DNA from: Brachybacterium sp. FME24
GTDB taxonomy: Bacteria; Actinomycetota; Actinomycetes; Actinomycetales; Dermabacteraceae
Length of the DNA stretch: 64,000 bases
Reading direction: 5' to 3'
Assembly: GCF_014897705.1 (NCBI RefSeq)
Contig: NZ_JABUXV010000005.1
Span: 186,001-250,000, forward strand
In this document: piece after piece, positions 8,890-18,325 of the stretch
Position numbering within the stretch: the stretch's first letter is position 1
How the letters are laid out: each line of letters starts with the position of its first letter
Made by a program: the position numbers and the translations under genes
The notes under the pieces: model-generated
Told to the model about the DNA's origin: nothing
What the model saw: the letters and a program-made list of their open reading frames with translations, nothing else
Databases searched by the model: none

Positions 8890-10278
8890 TCAGGCGGGCG
8901 GCACCGGGGGCGGGGAGGACTCGCCGAGACTGCGGATCTCCTCCAGCAGGGCGTCCACCGCCGGCAGGGAGGTCGCGAAGGGGTCCAGCACCTGCACCGG
9001 CATGGCACCGGGACGGGTCAGGCGCAGGGTGGTCCAGTCCACGACATGGTCGACCCCGTGCTGCTGAGCGGCGGTGACGACCTGTCCGCGCAGGTGCGCG
9101 CGCGTGGTGGTCGGGGCGGTCTCCCGGGCGGCCTCGATGCGCTCCTCGGCCACTGTCGACGGGGCGAGATCGCGACGCTGGAGGTTTCGAAAGATGCTCT
9201 GACCGGGATCGATGTCGTGATACGCGAGATCGAGGCGTTCGATCGCCGGATCGGAGAGATCCACGCCCCGGCGCTCGGTGACCTGGGTGAACAGTCGCTC
9301 CTTGATCGCCCAGTCCAGATGCGTGGCGGCCCAGGAGCGGTCTCCGGTGCGCACCGCATCGATGGCCCGCTGCCAGGTCTCCAGCACTCCCTGTTCCGTC
9401 TCGTCGGCTGTGCCCGCGGCGAGATCGAGCCAGCGCTGCTGCACCTCGACAGCGGTGGTGGTGGCGCCGCCGGCGGTGGGGATCGGGGCCCGCCCGGTGA
9501 GGTCGCGGGAGACCGACCGGATCGCGGCGATGTCGTCGTGGAGGGTGAGCTCGGGCAGCGCGCGACCGGACTCGATCGCGCGCAGCACCAGATCGGTGGT
9601 CGCGAAGCGGAGGTAGGTCGAGACCTCGCTCATGGTCGAGTCGCCGACGATGACGTGCAGGCGCCGGAAGCGGGTGGGGTCCCCGTGGGGCTCATCGCGG
9701 GTGTTGATGATAGGTCGGGTCCGGGTGGTGGCCGAGGAGACCGCCTCCCACATGTGATCGCTGCGCCGCGAGAACACGAACTGGGCGCTGTCGTCAGAGC
9801 GGACCACTCCCCCGGCGCCGGTGATGATCTGGCGGGTGACCAGGAAGGGCAGGAGGTAGCGCGGGAGGCGGGTGAATTCGCCGCGGCGATCGACCAGGTA
9901 GTTCTCGTGGGAGCCGAAGGCGTTGCCCTGGGAGTCCACGTTGTTCTTGAGCAGGTGGATGCGGGCGTCCTGCCCGTCGGCCGCGAGGCGCTGGTTGGCC
10001 TGCGCGGTGAGATCCGCGAAGATGCGCTCGCCGGCGCGGTCCTGGGCGACCAGGTCCCACCAGTCGTCGCACTCGGCGGTCGCGTATTCGGGGTGGGATC
10101 CCACGTCGAGGTAGAGCCGCGCGGCGTTGCGCAGGAACACGTTCGAGGAGCGCCCCATGGCGACCACCGGCCGGAACAGCTCGCGGGCGGCGGCCTCGGG
10201 CTCCATCGCACGGGTGCCGTCCGCCCGCACGCACACCAGGCCGAACTCCGTCTCCAGCCCTCCCACACGACGCTTCAT
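8890..10278 (-). CDS. pafA: Pup-protein ligase PafA
   Basis: ATP-dependent ligase that joins the C-terminal Glu of Pup to substrate lysines. 462 aa, normal length, with a carboxylate-amine-ligase-like fold. Visible motifs are GGLETEFG (Mg-ATP binding, residues 6-13), YLDVGSHPEYATAE with the conserved Asp58 (equivalent to the general base Asp64 of corynebacterial PafA), KNNVDSQGNAFGSHENYL and NTRDEPHGDPTRFRRLHV. Start chosen at MKRRVGGLETEFG. The ATG is only 4 nt downstream of the pup stop, with no proteasome genes between them. Confidence 0.96.
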   Translation of the reverse strand: MKRRVGGLETEFGLVCVRADGTRAMEPEAAARELFRPVVAMGRSSNVFLRNAARLYLDVGSHPEYATAECDDWWDLVAQDRAGERIFADLTAQANQRLAADGQDARIHLLKNNVDSQGNAFGSHENYLVDRRGEFTRLPRYLLPFLVTRQIITGAGGVVRSDDSAQFVFSRRSDHMWEAVSSATTRTRPIINTRDEPHGDPTRFRRLHVIVGDSTMSEVSTYLRFATTDLVLRAIESGRALPELTLHDDIAAIRSVSRDLTGRAPIPTAGGATTTAVEVQQRWLDLAAGTADETEQGVLETWQRAIDAVRTGDRSWAATHLDWAIKERLFTQVTERRGVDLSDPAIERLDLAYHDIDPGQSIFRNLQRRDLAPSTVAEERIEAARETAPTTTRAHLRGQVVTAAQQHGVDHVVDWTTLRLTRPGAMPVQVLDPFATSLPAVDALLEEIRSLGESSPPPVPPA

Positions 10279-10282
10279 GAGG

Positions 10283-10474
10283 TCACTGACCGCCCTTCTG
10301 CACGAAGGACCGCACGAAGGTCTCCGCATTGGATTCCAGGACGGCGTCGATCTCGTCGAGCAGATCGTCCGCACCCTGGGCCGAGGCGAAGGTCTGCCCG
10401 CCGGTGGTGGCTGCGGACTCCTCGGCGCCCTCGTCGGGGCCGCCGCCGGGGGCGTTCAGGGACTGCTGGGACAT
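10283..10474 (-). CDS. pup: Prokaryotic ubiquitin-like protein Pup
   Basis: A 63-aa modifier protein. It is disordered and acidic, with the conserved C-terminal helix region [20 protein letters not shown] that binds the ARC/Mpa coiled coil, and it ends in VQKGGQ. The C-terminal Gln means Dop must deamidate it to Glu before ligation. Only one Lys is present (residue 60). It is sandwiched between dop (9 nt) and pafA (4 nt). An AGGAGG Shine-Dalgarno precedes the ATG. Confidence 0.97.
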   Translation of the reverse strand: MSQQSLNAPGGGPDEGAEESAATTGGQTFASAQGADDLLDEIDAVLESNAETFVRSFVQKGGQ

Positions 10475-10483
10475 GGGTCCTCC

Positions 10484-12184
10484 TCAGGACTGGGAGACGG
10501 CGCGGCGCAGGGCGTCGAGGATCGTCTCGGGATCGGTGGTCAGGTCGATGCCGTGCAGTTCGCACCAGGCGGCGGAGCCCAGCCGCGGGTCGGCCAGGCG
10601 CAGTCGATGCCCGCTGTCCGGGCCGGCGAGGGTGATCGCATCCCACCCGGCCGACGGGACGTGCGCGCGATGAGCGGCGATCAGACCGCCTCGGAGATGA
10701 GCGCGGGTCGAGGTGGGCGCGGTGGTGACGGCCGCGTCGACCTCGTCCTGGCCGACGAGGGTGCGCACGGCGCCGGCGGCCCGGAGCTTGTCGAACAAGC
10801 CCCGTCCCGGGCGCAGATCGGAGTACTGCAGATCGATCATGAACAGGCGGGGGTCGCCCCACTCGAGTCCGTGCCGATCCCGGTAGCGGTTCAGCAGCTG
10901 GAGCTTCGCGACCCATTCGACGCGGTCCGCGGCGGCGGCCGGGTCCTGCTCGAGGAGGTCGAGCAGCTCGCCCCAGGAGGCCAGCACGAGGGCCGTCTCC
11001 TCGTCACTGGTGTCCGCCACCGCGGCGATCGCCTCGAGGTGGGCCCGTTGGATCTGCACCGCGGTGAGCTCTCGGCCGTCGGCCAGGGGCACCGTGGCCC
11101 GGAGCGTGGGGTCGTGACTGATGGTGCGGACCGCGTCGACCGGATCGGCGAGGCGCAGGTCCGGCAGGATCGCCTGCCCGGTGCGATGCTCCGCCTCCAG
11201 CGCGGCGAGCACCAGGGAGGCGGTGCCGAGCTTGAGGAAGGTGGACTCCTCCAGCAGGTTCGCGTCACCGATGATCACGTGCAGGCGGCGGAAGCGGGAG
11301 GGATCCGAGTGCGGTTCATCGCGGGTGTTCACGATCGGCCGGTTCAAGGTGGTCTCCAGGCCCACCTCGGCCTCCATGAAGTCGGCGCGGGAGGAGAGCT
11401 GGAACCCGGGGCGCTCTCCGCGGGTCCCGAGGCCCACGCGACCGGCACCCACCAGCACCTGGCGGGTGGACAGGAACGGCAGCATCGCGGCGGCGACCCG
11501 CTCGAAGGGCACGGCCCGGTCCACGAGGTAGTTCTCGTGGGTGCCGTAGGAGGCGCCCTTGCCGTCGGTGTTGTTCTTGTACAGGGCGACGTCCGGGATG
11601 CCGTCGGCGGCCTCGATGATGCCCATGGCGCGGCGCGCGATCTCCTCGCCGGCGCGGTCCAGGACCACGGCCTCGCGGGCGCGCATCACTTCGGGAGCCG
11701 AGTACTCGGGATGGGCGTGGTCGACGTACCAGCGGGCACCGTTGGTGAGCACGGCGTTGCCGAGGGAGCGCTGGGCGGCCCAGGTGAGCACCTCGGCGTC
11801 GTCCCCGTCGGGGGCGATCTCGGAGCCGGTCAGCGGCGCATCCAGCTCGACGCTGGGCACGTGGGCGTCGCGGACCTCGTCGGTCAGCTGGGTGGGGTGT
11901 GCTGCCGCACGCTGCAGCTCGAAGCCGCGGGCGTCGCGCAGCGGAGTCTCGTCACCGTAGTCCCACCGCACCCGACGACCGCGTTCCCCCTCGTGCGGGT
12001 CCAGCAGCGCGTAGGCGCCCACGACCAGGTGGGACAGCAGGATCGAGCTGCCGGCCCCGGCGCGGGTGCGGGCCTCGAGATCGGCGTGCAGCACGCCGAA
12101 CTCCGTCTCGATGCCCATGACCCGCTCGGTGGTCAGCGCGGCTGCAGCATCCGGCCTCGCCGGCTCGATCGGCTGGATAGTCAT
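10484..12184 (-). CDS. dop: Pup deamidase/depupylase Dop
   Basis: PafA paralogue that converts Pup-GGQ to Pup-GGE and removes Pup from substrates. 566 aa, somewhat longer than the usual ~500, because of insertions around residues 60-150 (the Dop-loop region and the stretch before [20 protein letters not shown]). Motifs: [59 protein letters not shown]. The start overlaps the arc stop as ATGA, so it is translationally coupled. Confidence 0.95.
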   Translation of the reverse strand: MTIQPIEPARPDAAAALTTERVMGIETEFGVLHADLEARTRAGAGSSILLSHLVVGAYALLDPHEGERGRRVRWDYGDETPLRDARGFELQRAAAHPTQLTDEVRDAHVPSVELDAPLTGSEIAPDGDDAEVLTWAAQRSLGNAVLTNGARWYVDHAHPEYSAPEVMRAREAVVLDRAGEEIARRAMGIIEAADGIPDVALYKNNTDGKGASYGTHENYLVDRAVPFERVAAAMLPFLSTRQVLVGAGRVGLGTRGERPGFQLSSRADFMEAEVGLETTLNRPIVNTRDEPHSDPSRFRRLHVIIGDANLLEESTFLKLGTASLVLAALEAEHRTGQAILPDLRLADPVDAVRTISHDPTLRATVPLADGRELTAVQIQRAHLEAIAAVADTSDEETALVLASWGELLDLLEQDPAAAADRVEWVAKLQLLNRYRDRHGLEWGDPRLFMIDLQYSDLRPGRGLFDKLRAAGAVRTLVGQDEVDAAVTTAPTSTRAHLRGGLIAAHRAHVPSAGWDAITLAGPDSGHRLRLADPRLGSAAWCELHGIDLTTDPETILDALRRAVSQS

Positions 12185-13752
12185 GGGGTCGACTCCTCGA
12201 GGTCCGGGCCCGAGACGGCGCGGGAGCGTCCCTGCAGCGGGACCACCGCATCGACCCGTCGTCCGGTCCCGGAGATGCGCGCCCAGTCCTCGGGGTGCGC
12301 GGCCGAGGGCATGTCCTCGTTCTCCACGAACTCGGCGGTGATCGCGTCCCGCAGGTGCTGCGTGGTCAGGCCCACGTCGCCGGTGGCGAGCTGGTCCTTG
12401 ACCGCGTGCTTCTTCGCGCGGTCGGTGATGTTGCGCAGAGTCGCCCCGGAGACGAAGTCCCGGAAGTGCAGGGTCCCCTCGGTGCCGTCGGAGTACTCCA
12501 GGCGCACGAAGGCCGAGTCCGGGCCATCGGAGTAGATCTCGCGCACGGCGAGGTCGAGCAGGGTGCCGCGGTCCTCGCGGAACGGGACGCTCTCGTCGAG
12601 GTAGAGCCCGAGGATCTCGCGGCCGGCCCGCGCGTTGGGGCGGCGAACCCGGATCTTCACGTCCAGGCGGCCGGGGCGCAGGATCGCGGGGTCGATCATG
12701 TCCTCGCGGTTGGAGGCGCCGATGACGATCACGTTGTCCAGGCCCTCGACGCCGTCGATCTCGGCGAGCAGCTGGGGCACGATCGTGGTCTCGACGTCGC
12801 TGGACAGGCCGGTCCCGCGGGTGCGGAACAGGGCTTCCATCTCGTCGAAGAAGATCACCACGGGATGGTCGGCGGCGGCCTTCTCCCGAGCCCGCTCGAA
12901 CACCAGACGGATCGAGCGCTCGGTCTCGCCGACGTACTTGTTCAGCAGCTCCGGGCCCTTGACGTTGAGGAATGCCGAGTTCTCCAGCGCCTCGGCGACG
13001 CTGACCCCGCGCACCTCGGCGCTGCGCAGCACGAGTTCGTGCGCGACAGCTTTCGCGATCATCGTCTTGCCGCAGCCGGGCGGGCCGTACAGCAGCACGC
13101 CCTGCGGCGGGCGCAGACCGTAGGTGCGGTAGAGGTCCTGCTGGAGGAACGGCAGCTCGACGGCGTCGCGGATAGCCTCGATCTGCCCGCCGAGCCCTCC
13201 GATCTGGTCGAAGGAGACGTCAGGGACCTGCTCGAGCACCAGGTCGGTGATCTCGGCGCGGTCGATGCGCTCCATGACCAGTTGGGCCTTGAGATCCACC
13301 AGGACATGGTCCCCGGGATGCAGCGTCTCCTGCGTCAGGGTGCCGGCTGGGCGCAGCACGCGGGTGTCGTCGGGGGCCACGGCCACCAGGATGCGCGAGT
13401 CCGCGAGGGACTCGACGACCGGGACGACGTTGCCGGCATCCCCGGCCGGCACGGCCTCGACAGCGGCGAGGGCCTCGTTCAGGCGCAGCTCCGTGCCAGG
13501 TTCCAGAGCGTCCAGGTCGAGGCTCGCGGCGGTCGCGACCCGCAGCCGACGACCGTTGTGGAGCACGTCCAAGGTGGTGCCCTCGGCACGGCGCAGGAAG
13601 GTCGCGTAGGAGTTGGGCGGATCACCCACCCGCTCCAGGTCGCTCTTGAGGTCGACGATCTGGGCGCGGGCGGCGCGCAGACCGTTCGTGAGCCGCTCGT
13701 TGTGGGCGGCGAGCTGATCCAGCTCCGCGGTCATCTCCGCGTAGGTCTTCAT
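12181..13752 (-). CDS. arc: Proteasome-type AAA+ ATPase ARC (Mpa homologue)
   Basis: Hexameric AAA+ unfoldase that recognises Pup through an N-terminal coiled coil. Order: coiled coil (about 1-50), tandem OB domains (about 55-200), AAA module with Walker A GPPGCGKT, Walker [12 protein letters not shown] and sensor/arginine region [14 protein letters not shown], then a C-terminal tail. The tail ends ...[10 protein letters not shown] and lacks the GQYL-type motif that docks Mpa onto the 20S proteasome. The ATG at 13752 matches the family N-terminus, but GTG at 13758 sits at a better distance (5 nt) from AAGGAG. ATGA overlap with dop. Confidence 0.95.
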   Translation of the reverse strand: MKTYAEMTAELDQLAAHNERLTNGLRAARAQIVDLKSDLERVGDPPNSYATFLRRAEGTTLDVLHNGRRLRVATAASLDLDALEPGTELRLNEALAAVEAVPAGDAGNVVPVVESLADSRILVAVAPDDTRVLRPAGTLTQETLHPGDHVLVDLKAQLVMERIDRAEITDLVLEQVPDVSFDQIGGLGGQIEAIRDAVELPFLQQDLYRTYGLRPPQGVLLYGPPGCGKTMIAKAVAHELVLRSAEVRGVSVAEALENSAFLNVKGPELLNKYVGETERSIRLVFERAREKAAADHPVVIFFDEMEALFRTRGTGLSSDVETTIVPQLLAEIDGVEGLDNVIVIGASNREDMIDPAILRPGRLDVKIRVRRPNARAGREILGLYLDESVPFREDRGTLLDLAVREIYSDGPDSAFVRLEYSDGTEGTLHFRDFVSGATLRNITDRAKKHAVKDQLATGDVGLTTQHLRDAITAEFVENEDMPSAAHPEDWARISGTGRRVDAVVPLQGRSRAVSGPDLEESTP

Positions 13753-13789
13753 CGTCACGGCATCTCCTTCCGATCCCTGCCGGGCCGTC

Positions 13790-14860
13790 TCAGCGGTCCC
13801 GGCCCTGCCGGATATCGCGCAGTGCGCGCTTGAGCTTGCGCGGGGCGACTCCCCGCTCCCCGACGTCGCTGGGACCCCACTCGGAGTCCGATCCACCGAA
13901 CCCGTCGTTGTCGGGGTGATTCACCTCGTCCTCGATCCGGGAGCCGGGGGCGGGTCGGGTCACGCGGGTCAGCGCGCGGGTGCCATGCGCCGAGCGCCGA
14001 GCGGTCAGCAGGAATCCGGTGTGGGCGTTCATGCGGTGCTCCGGGCGCACCGCAAGGCCCTCGAGGTGCCAGGGGCGCACGAAGGACTCCCAGGCGTAGG
14101 GCTCGGTGAACTCGCCGTGATCGCGCAGCGCCTCTGCGGTGCGGGAGAGCTGGGTGACGGTCGCGACGTAGGCCAGGTACACGCCGCCGGAGACCAGCAC
14201 GTCGGCGGCGGCGTCCACGCATTCCCACGGGGCGAGCATGTCGAGCACCACGCGGTCCACGGCGGGCTGCCCGGGCGAGAGCGTCGGGGCGATGTCCTGG
14301 AAGTCCCCGACCGAGAGGTCCCAGGACGGGTTGGGGCCGCCGAAGAACGTCTCGACGTTCTCCCGGGCCACCTCGGCGAAGTCCTCACGGCGCTCGATGG
14401 AGTGCACGGAGCCCTCGGGGCCGACGGCGCGCAGCAGCGCGGTGGTCAGCCCGCCGGAGCCGACCCCGGCCTCCAGCACGCGGGCGCCGGGGAAGATATC
14501 GCCCCACATGAGGATCTGCGCGGAGTCCTTGGGGTAGATGATGGCGGCGCCGCGGGGCATCGACAGCATGTAGTCGGCGTACAGCGGGCGCAGGGCCTGA
14601 TAGCGCGTGCCGCGGTTGTCCTCGACGACGACGCCGTCCTCGGCGCCGATCATCTGGTCATGGCGGAGCACGCCGCGGTGGGTATGGAACTCTCCGCCGG
14701 GCTTCAGGGTGATCGTGTGCAGGCGGTTCTTGGAATCGGCGAGCTGGACCTTGTCGCCGAGATCGAAGGGCCCGGTGCGGTCCAGGCCGCGACGGGGCGC
14801 TCGGGGCGCGGGAGCCGACGCCCCGTCGTGGGCGGCGGGCTGCTGCGGCTGATCAGTCAT
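13790..14860 (-). CDS. trmI: tRNA (adenine-58-N1)-methyltransferase TrmI
   Basis: SAM-dependent m1A58 methylase of the TrmI/GCD14 family, probably a homotetramer. 356 aa from the start used here. It has an N-terminal beta domain (about 35-100) followed by a Rossmann fold with motif [17 protein letters not shown]. Downstream motifs include [11 protein letters not shown], which fits the NPPY-replacing catalytic region of TrmI. The last 60 residues are charged and variable. Start chosen at MTDQPQQ because a TATGCT hexamer ends 7 nt upstream; two further in-frame Met/Val codons lie 12-21 nt upstream. Its 3' neighbour is arc (37-nt gap), a common actinobacterial linkage. Confidence 0.93.
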   Translation of the reverse strand: MTDQPQQPAAHDGASAPAPRAPRRGLDRTGPFDLGDKVQLADSKNRLHTITLKPGGEFHTHRGVLRHDQMIGAEDGVVVEDNRGTRYQALRPLYADYMLSMPRGAAIIYPKDSAQILMWGDIFPGARVLEAGVGSGGLTTALLRAVGPEGSVHSIERREDFAEVARENVETFFGGPNPSWDLSVGDFQDIAPTLSPGQPAVDRVVLDMLAPWECVDAAADVLVSGGVYLAYVATVTQLSRTAEALRDHGEFTEPYAWESFVRPWHLEGLAVRPEHRMNAHTGFLLTARRSAHGTRALTRVTRPAPGSRIEDEVNHPDNDGFGGSDSEWGPSDVGERGVAPRKLKRALRDIRQGRDR

Positions 14861-14867
14861 GCGTCCC

Positions 14868-14873
14868 AGCATA
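14868..14873 (-). promoter_or_regulatory. -10 element of trmI (leaderless), heading the pupylation cluster
   Basis: TATGCT on the minus strand ends 7 nt before the ATG at 14860, with no Shine-Dalgarno. It may drive trmI-arc-dop-pup-pafA as one transcript, because no terminator-like hairpin is obvious between these genes. Confidence 0.5.
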
Positions 14874-14913
14874 TGACGCACGGTGAGACGTCAGCGCCCC
14901 AGAGTAGTGATGT

Positions 14914-16032
14914 TCACCGACCGCGCAGGAGGGCATTGACATCCGCGCTCATGATCACGCCCCGTGGCGCCCCGCCCTGCTCGAGCACCAGGTAGAGGGG
15001 CGTCGGCTTCGCGAGCATGGCCGAGATCAGTGCCTCACCGTGCAGGGAGGCCTCGAGCACGCCGATCTCCCCGACGGAACCGGCGACCGCGCTGACGGGG
15101 GTGGCGGCACGCTGCTGGACCGGGACGGCCTGTGCTGCGGCGGGCTGGATCCGATACGCGCGGCCGAGGACTCCGGGGCGCGGCGCGGTGCGTTCGAGGA
15201 CGAGCACGGCGTCGAGATCGGCGTCGCTGCCGAGATCCGCGAGACTCTGGTGCGCGGGGACGATGTGCATCGGCCGCGCGAGGGTCGCCGCGTCGAGGGT
15301 TCCGATGCGGTGCTGCAGCTTCGCGGCCTCCAGCGCCCGGGTCGCGCCCTGCCAGAGCATGCCGGCGATCAGCAGGGCCCACAGGATGGTCAGCAGCAGG
15401 AAGGTGTCGGCGCCCTGGTTGCGCATGATCCACCACAGCGGGACCAGCACCACGACCACCGCGATGCCGCGGCCGAACCATGCGGTCACGCGGGTCCCGA
15501 GCAGGGGCCTGCGCAGCACGCCCCCGAGCAGGGCCTCCAACGCCCGGCCGCCGTCCATCGGCAGTCCCGGAAGCAGGTTGAAGATCGCCAGCGCGACGTT
15601 GAGGCGGGAGCAGAAGTACCAGAACACGGCGCCGGCCGACCCGGGCTCGGCGAGGGAGGCGATCGCGGAGGTCCCCGCTGCCAGGAGCAGGTTGGCGATC
15701 GGCCCCGACAACGAGATGACGACCGAGGCGGGCGCCGACATCGACTCGCTGCGGTACTGGGTGTGTCCGCCCCACAGGGTCAGGGCGATGTGGTCGACCG
15801 TCGCGCCGAACCCGTGGGCGCTCAGAGCGTGCGCCGCCTCGTGGATGAGCACCGACACGATCATGAACACGGCGATCCCGAGTGCCAGCAGCACCCCGGT
15901 CGAGGAGACCGATCCGCCGTCGCCCGCGAAGGAGGGATACAGGATCAGGGCGAGCACCAGCACGGTGACCAGAGTGCCGGGACTGACACGGATCGCGGGC
16001 AGCGGGCCCAGGCGCAGCGTGGGGCTCGTCAT
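14914..16032 (-). CDS. Site-2 protease family intramembrane metalloprotease with CBS-like C-terminus (Rip3-like)
   Basis: A 372-aa polytopic zinc metalloprotease of family M50. The active-site HEAAH lies at about residue 64, and the second metal ligand is in NLLPGLPMDGGR (about residue 152). It has six or so membrane helices and no PDZ domain. The C-terminal third (about 250-372) resembles a degenerate CBS pair (MHIVPAHQSLADL, LEASLHGEALISAM), as in Mycobacterium Rip3. It probably cleaves a membrane-anchored regulator; the substrate is unknown. A GGAGGAG Shine-Dalgarno precedes the ATG. Confidence 0.9.
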   Translation of the reverse strand: MTSPTLRLGPLPAIRVSPGTLVTVLVLALILYPSFAGDGGSVSSTGVLLALGIAVFMIVSVLIHEAAHALSAHGFGATVDHIALTLWGGHTQYRSESMSAPASVVISLSGPIANLLLAAGTSAIASLAEPGSAGAVFWYFCSRLNVALAIFNLLPGLPMDGGRALEALLGGVLRRPLLGTRVTAWFGRGIAVVVVLVPLWWIMRNQGADTFLLLTILWALLIAGMLWQGATRALEAAKLQHRIGTLDAATLARPMHIVPAHQSLADLGSDADLDAVLVLERTAPRPGVLGRAYRIQPAAAQAVPVQQRAATPVSAVAGSVGEIGVLEASLHGEALISAMLAKPTPLYLVLEQGGAPRGVIMSADVNALLRGR

Positions 16033-16126
16033 GTTCTGTCTCCTCCGGCTCCGGGGCGGAGGCTCCCCAGGCAGGGCGAGGATATCCGCTGCTCCTGCAC
16101 CCCGTCTCCGAGATGGCGTTCGAGCC

Positions 16127-16132
16127 TATGAT
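16127..16132 (+). promoter_or_regulatory. -10 element of the PAC2 gene (leaderless)
   Basis: TATGAT followed by GGAGTG and then the ATG at 16139, so the transcript is predicted to start at the start codon. Confidence 0.6.
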
Positions 16133-16138
16133 GGAGTG

Positions 16139-16948
16139 ATGAGTCGAATCGCCATCACGGCTTTCAGCGGATGGAACGACGCGGGAGAGGCCGCCAGCGG
16201 GGTGATCGAGCATCTGCTCGAGGTGTGGCCGTCACGGCCTGCCGGAGCGGTCGACGCCGAGGAGTTCATCGACTTCCAGGTCAACCGGCCCGAGATCCGG
16301 ACTACCGAAGAGGGTCTGCGCGTCATCGACTGGCCCGAGACGCAGCTGCGGATCGTCGAACCGCCCAGCGGCCCCGAGATCGTGACGGTCATGGGGCCCG
16401 AGCCATCGCTGCACTGGAAGCGATTCTGCGACGAGGTGCTCGAGCAGATGCAGCTCCTGGGCGTGAGCTCGGTCGTCTCCCTGGGAGCATTGCTGGCAGA
16501 TTCGCCGCACACGCGGCCGCTGCCGGTCTCCTCCGCCCCCGAACCGGGAGCCGCCGACCGGATTGACGACTCCGAGCAGTACTCCGGTCCGATCGGGGTG
16601 CCGACGATCCTGGCCCGCCGCACCGCGAGCGCGGGACTGCCCACCACCAGTGCGTGGGTGCAGGTCCCCCATTACGTCTCGCAGAATGCCTCCCCGAAGG
16701 CGGTGCTGGGCCTGCTGCGAGAGGTCCAAGGACTCGTGAGCGCCCCGATACCCATCGCGGAACTGGTCGAGGACGCGGAGGCCTGGGAGCGCGGTGTCGA
16801 CGAGCTGGCCCGCACCGACGAGGATGTCGCCGAGTACGTACGGCGTCTCGAGCGCGCTCAGGACGCGGCGGATCTGCCGGAGGCCAGCGGCGACGCGATC
16901 GCCAAGGAGTTCGAGCAGTTCCTGCGCAGGCGGCGCGAATCCGAGTGA
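16139..16948 (+). CDS. PAC2 family protein
   Basis: A 269-aa soluble protein of the PAC2 family, named after a eukaryotic proteasome assembly chaperone. The N-terminus ITAFSGWNDAGEAASGVIEHL, the core PEPSLHWKRFCDEVL and SVVSLGALLADSPHTRP are typical of actinobacterial members. The molecular function is unknown in bacteria. It is notable that it is kept in a genome region with pupylation genes but no proteasome core. The C-terminal 60 residues are acidic and helical. Start fixed by a leaderless -10/ATG arrangement. Confidence 0.88.
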   Translation: MSRIAITAFSGWNDAGEAASGVIEHLLEVWPSRPAGAVDAEEFIDFQVNRPEIRTTEEGLRVIDWPETQLRIVEPPSGPEIVTVMGPEPSLHWKRFCDEVLEQMQLLGVSSVVSLGALLADSPHTRPLPVSSAPEPGAADRIDDSEQYSGPIGVPTILARRTASAGLPTTSAWVQVPHYVSQNASPKAVLGLLREVQGLVSAPIPIAELVEDAEAWERGVDELARTDEDVAEYVRRLERAQDAADLPEASGDAIAKEFEQFLRRRRESE

Positions 16949-16961
16949 GGGCACCGACCTC

Positions 16962-16977
16962 GGCGCCCTGAGGCGCC
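16962..16977. terminator. Short hairpin between convergent PAC2 and mshC genes
   Basis: GGCGCC, CTGA, GGCGCC: a 6-bp stem with a 4-nt loop in the 35-bp gap between two convergent genes. No U-tract. A weak bidirectional terminator at best. Confidence 0.4.
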
Positions 16978-16983
16978 CGGCTC

Positions 16984-18273
16984 TCAGCTGCGCAGGTCGA
17001 GACCGAACAGGGCGTCGGTCGCGGCGGCGACATCGCCGGGGCGATCGGCCGGATCCGTCGTCCCAGCGGGCTCAGCGGTTCCTGCCGGCTCCTGGTCGAC
17101 CGCATCGGCGCGTGCCGCTGCGGCCCAGGTATCCAGCGCGGTCAGTGCGGAGGGAGTGTCGAGATCGTCGCGCAGAGCGCTGCGCAGGGCGGCGACGGTC
17201 CTCGGGTGCTGCCCGTGGAGCGCTGCCGCTGTGCGGTAAGTCTCCAGACGAGCAGCGGCGAGGTCGACCTCGTCCTCGGACCATGCCCAGTCCGCGCGGT
17301 AGTGGTGGGCCATGAGCACCAGGCGGATCACCCTTGGATCCACACCGTCGCGCACCAGGCGGTGCACGAACACCAGATTGCCCAGGGACTTGCTCATCTT
17401 CTCGCCCTCATGGGCGACCATTCCGCTGTGGGTGTACATGCCGGCGAAGCCTCGTCCCAGCGCGACGGCGTGTGCGGCGCTGAGATCGTGATGGGGGAAG
17501 ATCAGGTCGCTGCCGCCGGCTTGGATATCGAACGGAAGGCCCAATCCGTCCTGGGCGATGCAGACGCATTCCACGTGCCACCCGGGGCGGCCGCGGCCCA
17601 GCACGCCGGCTTCCCAGGCGGGTTCCCCGGCGCGCTCGGCACGCCACAGCAGCGGATCGAAGCGACCACGCTTGCCCTCGCGCTCGGGGTCCCCGCCACG
17701 CTCGGCGAACACCGTGAGCATCTGCTGCTCGCTCCAGCCCGAGACGTCACCCAGTGCACCGTCGACGCCGAGGTCGAGGTACCAGTCCGGCCCCGCTGCA
17801 TCCGGTGCCTCCACCTGATAGGCGCGTCCGCGGGCGTGGAGTGTCTGCACGGTGGTGATGATGTCGTCCATCGACTCGCTCACCGAACGATAGGTCTCCG
17901 GGGCGATGATGCGCAGAGCTTCCATGTCCTCGGCGAACAGCGCGACCTGGGAGGCGGCGAGCTCGCGCCAGCCGATCCCGTCGCGGTCGGCCCGTTCGAG
18001 CAGGGGATCGTCGACATCGGTGACGTTCTGCGCGACGACGACCTCGAGACCGGTGTCCAGCAGCGCGCGACGCATCAGATCCGCGGCGTGGTACGTGGCC
18101 GCGTGACCCAGATGGGTCGCGTCGTACGGGGTGATCCCGCAGACGTACAGGCGAGCACGGCCGGGCGTGATCGGCACCACGGGCGCCACGCGTCCGGTCC
18201 GGGTGTCGTGCAGCCTCAGCGGCACACCGGAGGCGGGAAGGGGCGAGATCGACGGGGAGTTCCAGGAATGCAC
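16984..18273 (-). CDS. mshC: Cysteine:glucosaminyl-inositol ligase MshC (mycothiol synthesis)
   Basis: ATP-dependent ligase joining Cys to GlcN-Ins, the penultimate step of mycothiol synthesis. It is a CysRS-like class I fold of 429 aa. Zn-binding Cys45 lies in VCGITPYDATHLGH, which includes the HIGH-like HLGH at 54-57. Zn ligands WHVECVCIA and FPHHDLSAAHA are present, and the KMSKS loop is perfect (KMSKSLGN, about residue 290). It differs from true CysRS by the GITPYDATHLGH signature and the short C-terminus. GTG start, predicted leaderless (TATGAT six bases upstream). Confidence 0.96.
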   Translation of the reverse strand: MHSWNSPSISPLPASGVPLRLHDTRTGRVAPVVPITPGRARLYVCGITPYDATHLGHAATYHAADLMRRALLDTGLEVVVAQNVTDVDDPLLERADRDGIGWRELAASQVALFAEDMEALRIIAPETYRSVSESMDDIITTVQTLHARGRAYQVEAPDAAGPDWYLDLGVDGALGDVSGWSEQQMLTVFAERGGDPEREGKRGRFDPLLWRAERAGEPAWEAGVLGRGRPGWHVECVCIAQDGLGLPFDIQAGGSDLIFPHHDLSAAHAVALGRGFAGMYTHSGMVAHEGEKMSKSLGNLVFVHRLVRDGVDPRVIRLVLMAHHYRADWAWSEDEVDLAAARLETYRTAAALHGQHPRTVAALRSALRDDLDTPSALTALDTWAAAARADAVDQEPAGTAEPAGTTDPADRPGDVAAATDALFGLDLRS

Positions 18274-18279
18274 CGTTCG

Positions 18280-18285
18280 ATCATA
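18280..18285 (-). promoter_or_regulatory. -10 element of mshC (leaderless, GTG start)
   Basis: TATGAT on the minus strand, then six bases (CGAACG), then the GTG at 18273. Confidence 0.6.
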
Positions 18286-18325
18286 CGGGCCATGACCAGG
18301 ATCGGGCGCCGCTGTGAGTCCTCCC

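Noticed and set aside
7843-12535. Long plus-strand frames opposite pafA, dop and the FKBP lipoprotein
   Set aside because: Mirror frames of well-recognised genes; composition typical of GC-rich shadows.
12181-13758. ARC as part of a hidden proteasome operon
   Set aside because: Every frame between trmI and pafA is accounted for; no 20S subunit motif is present.
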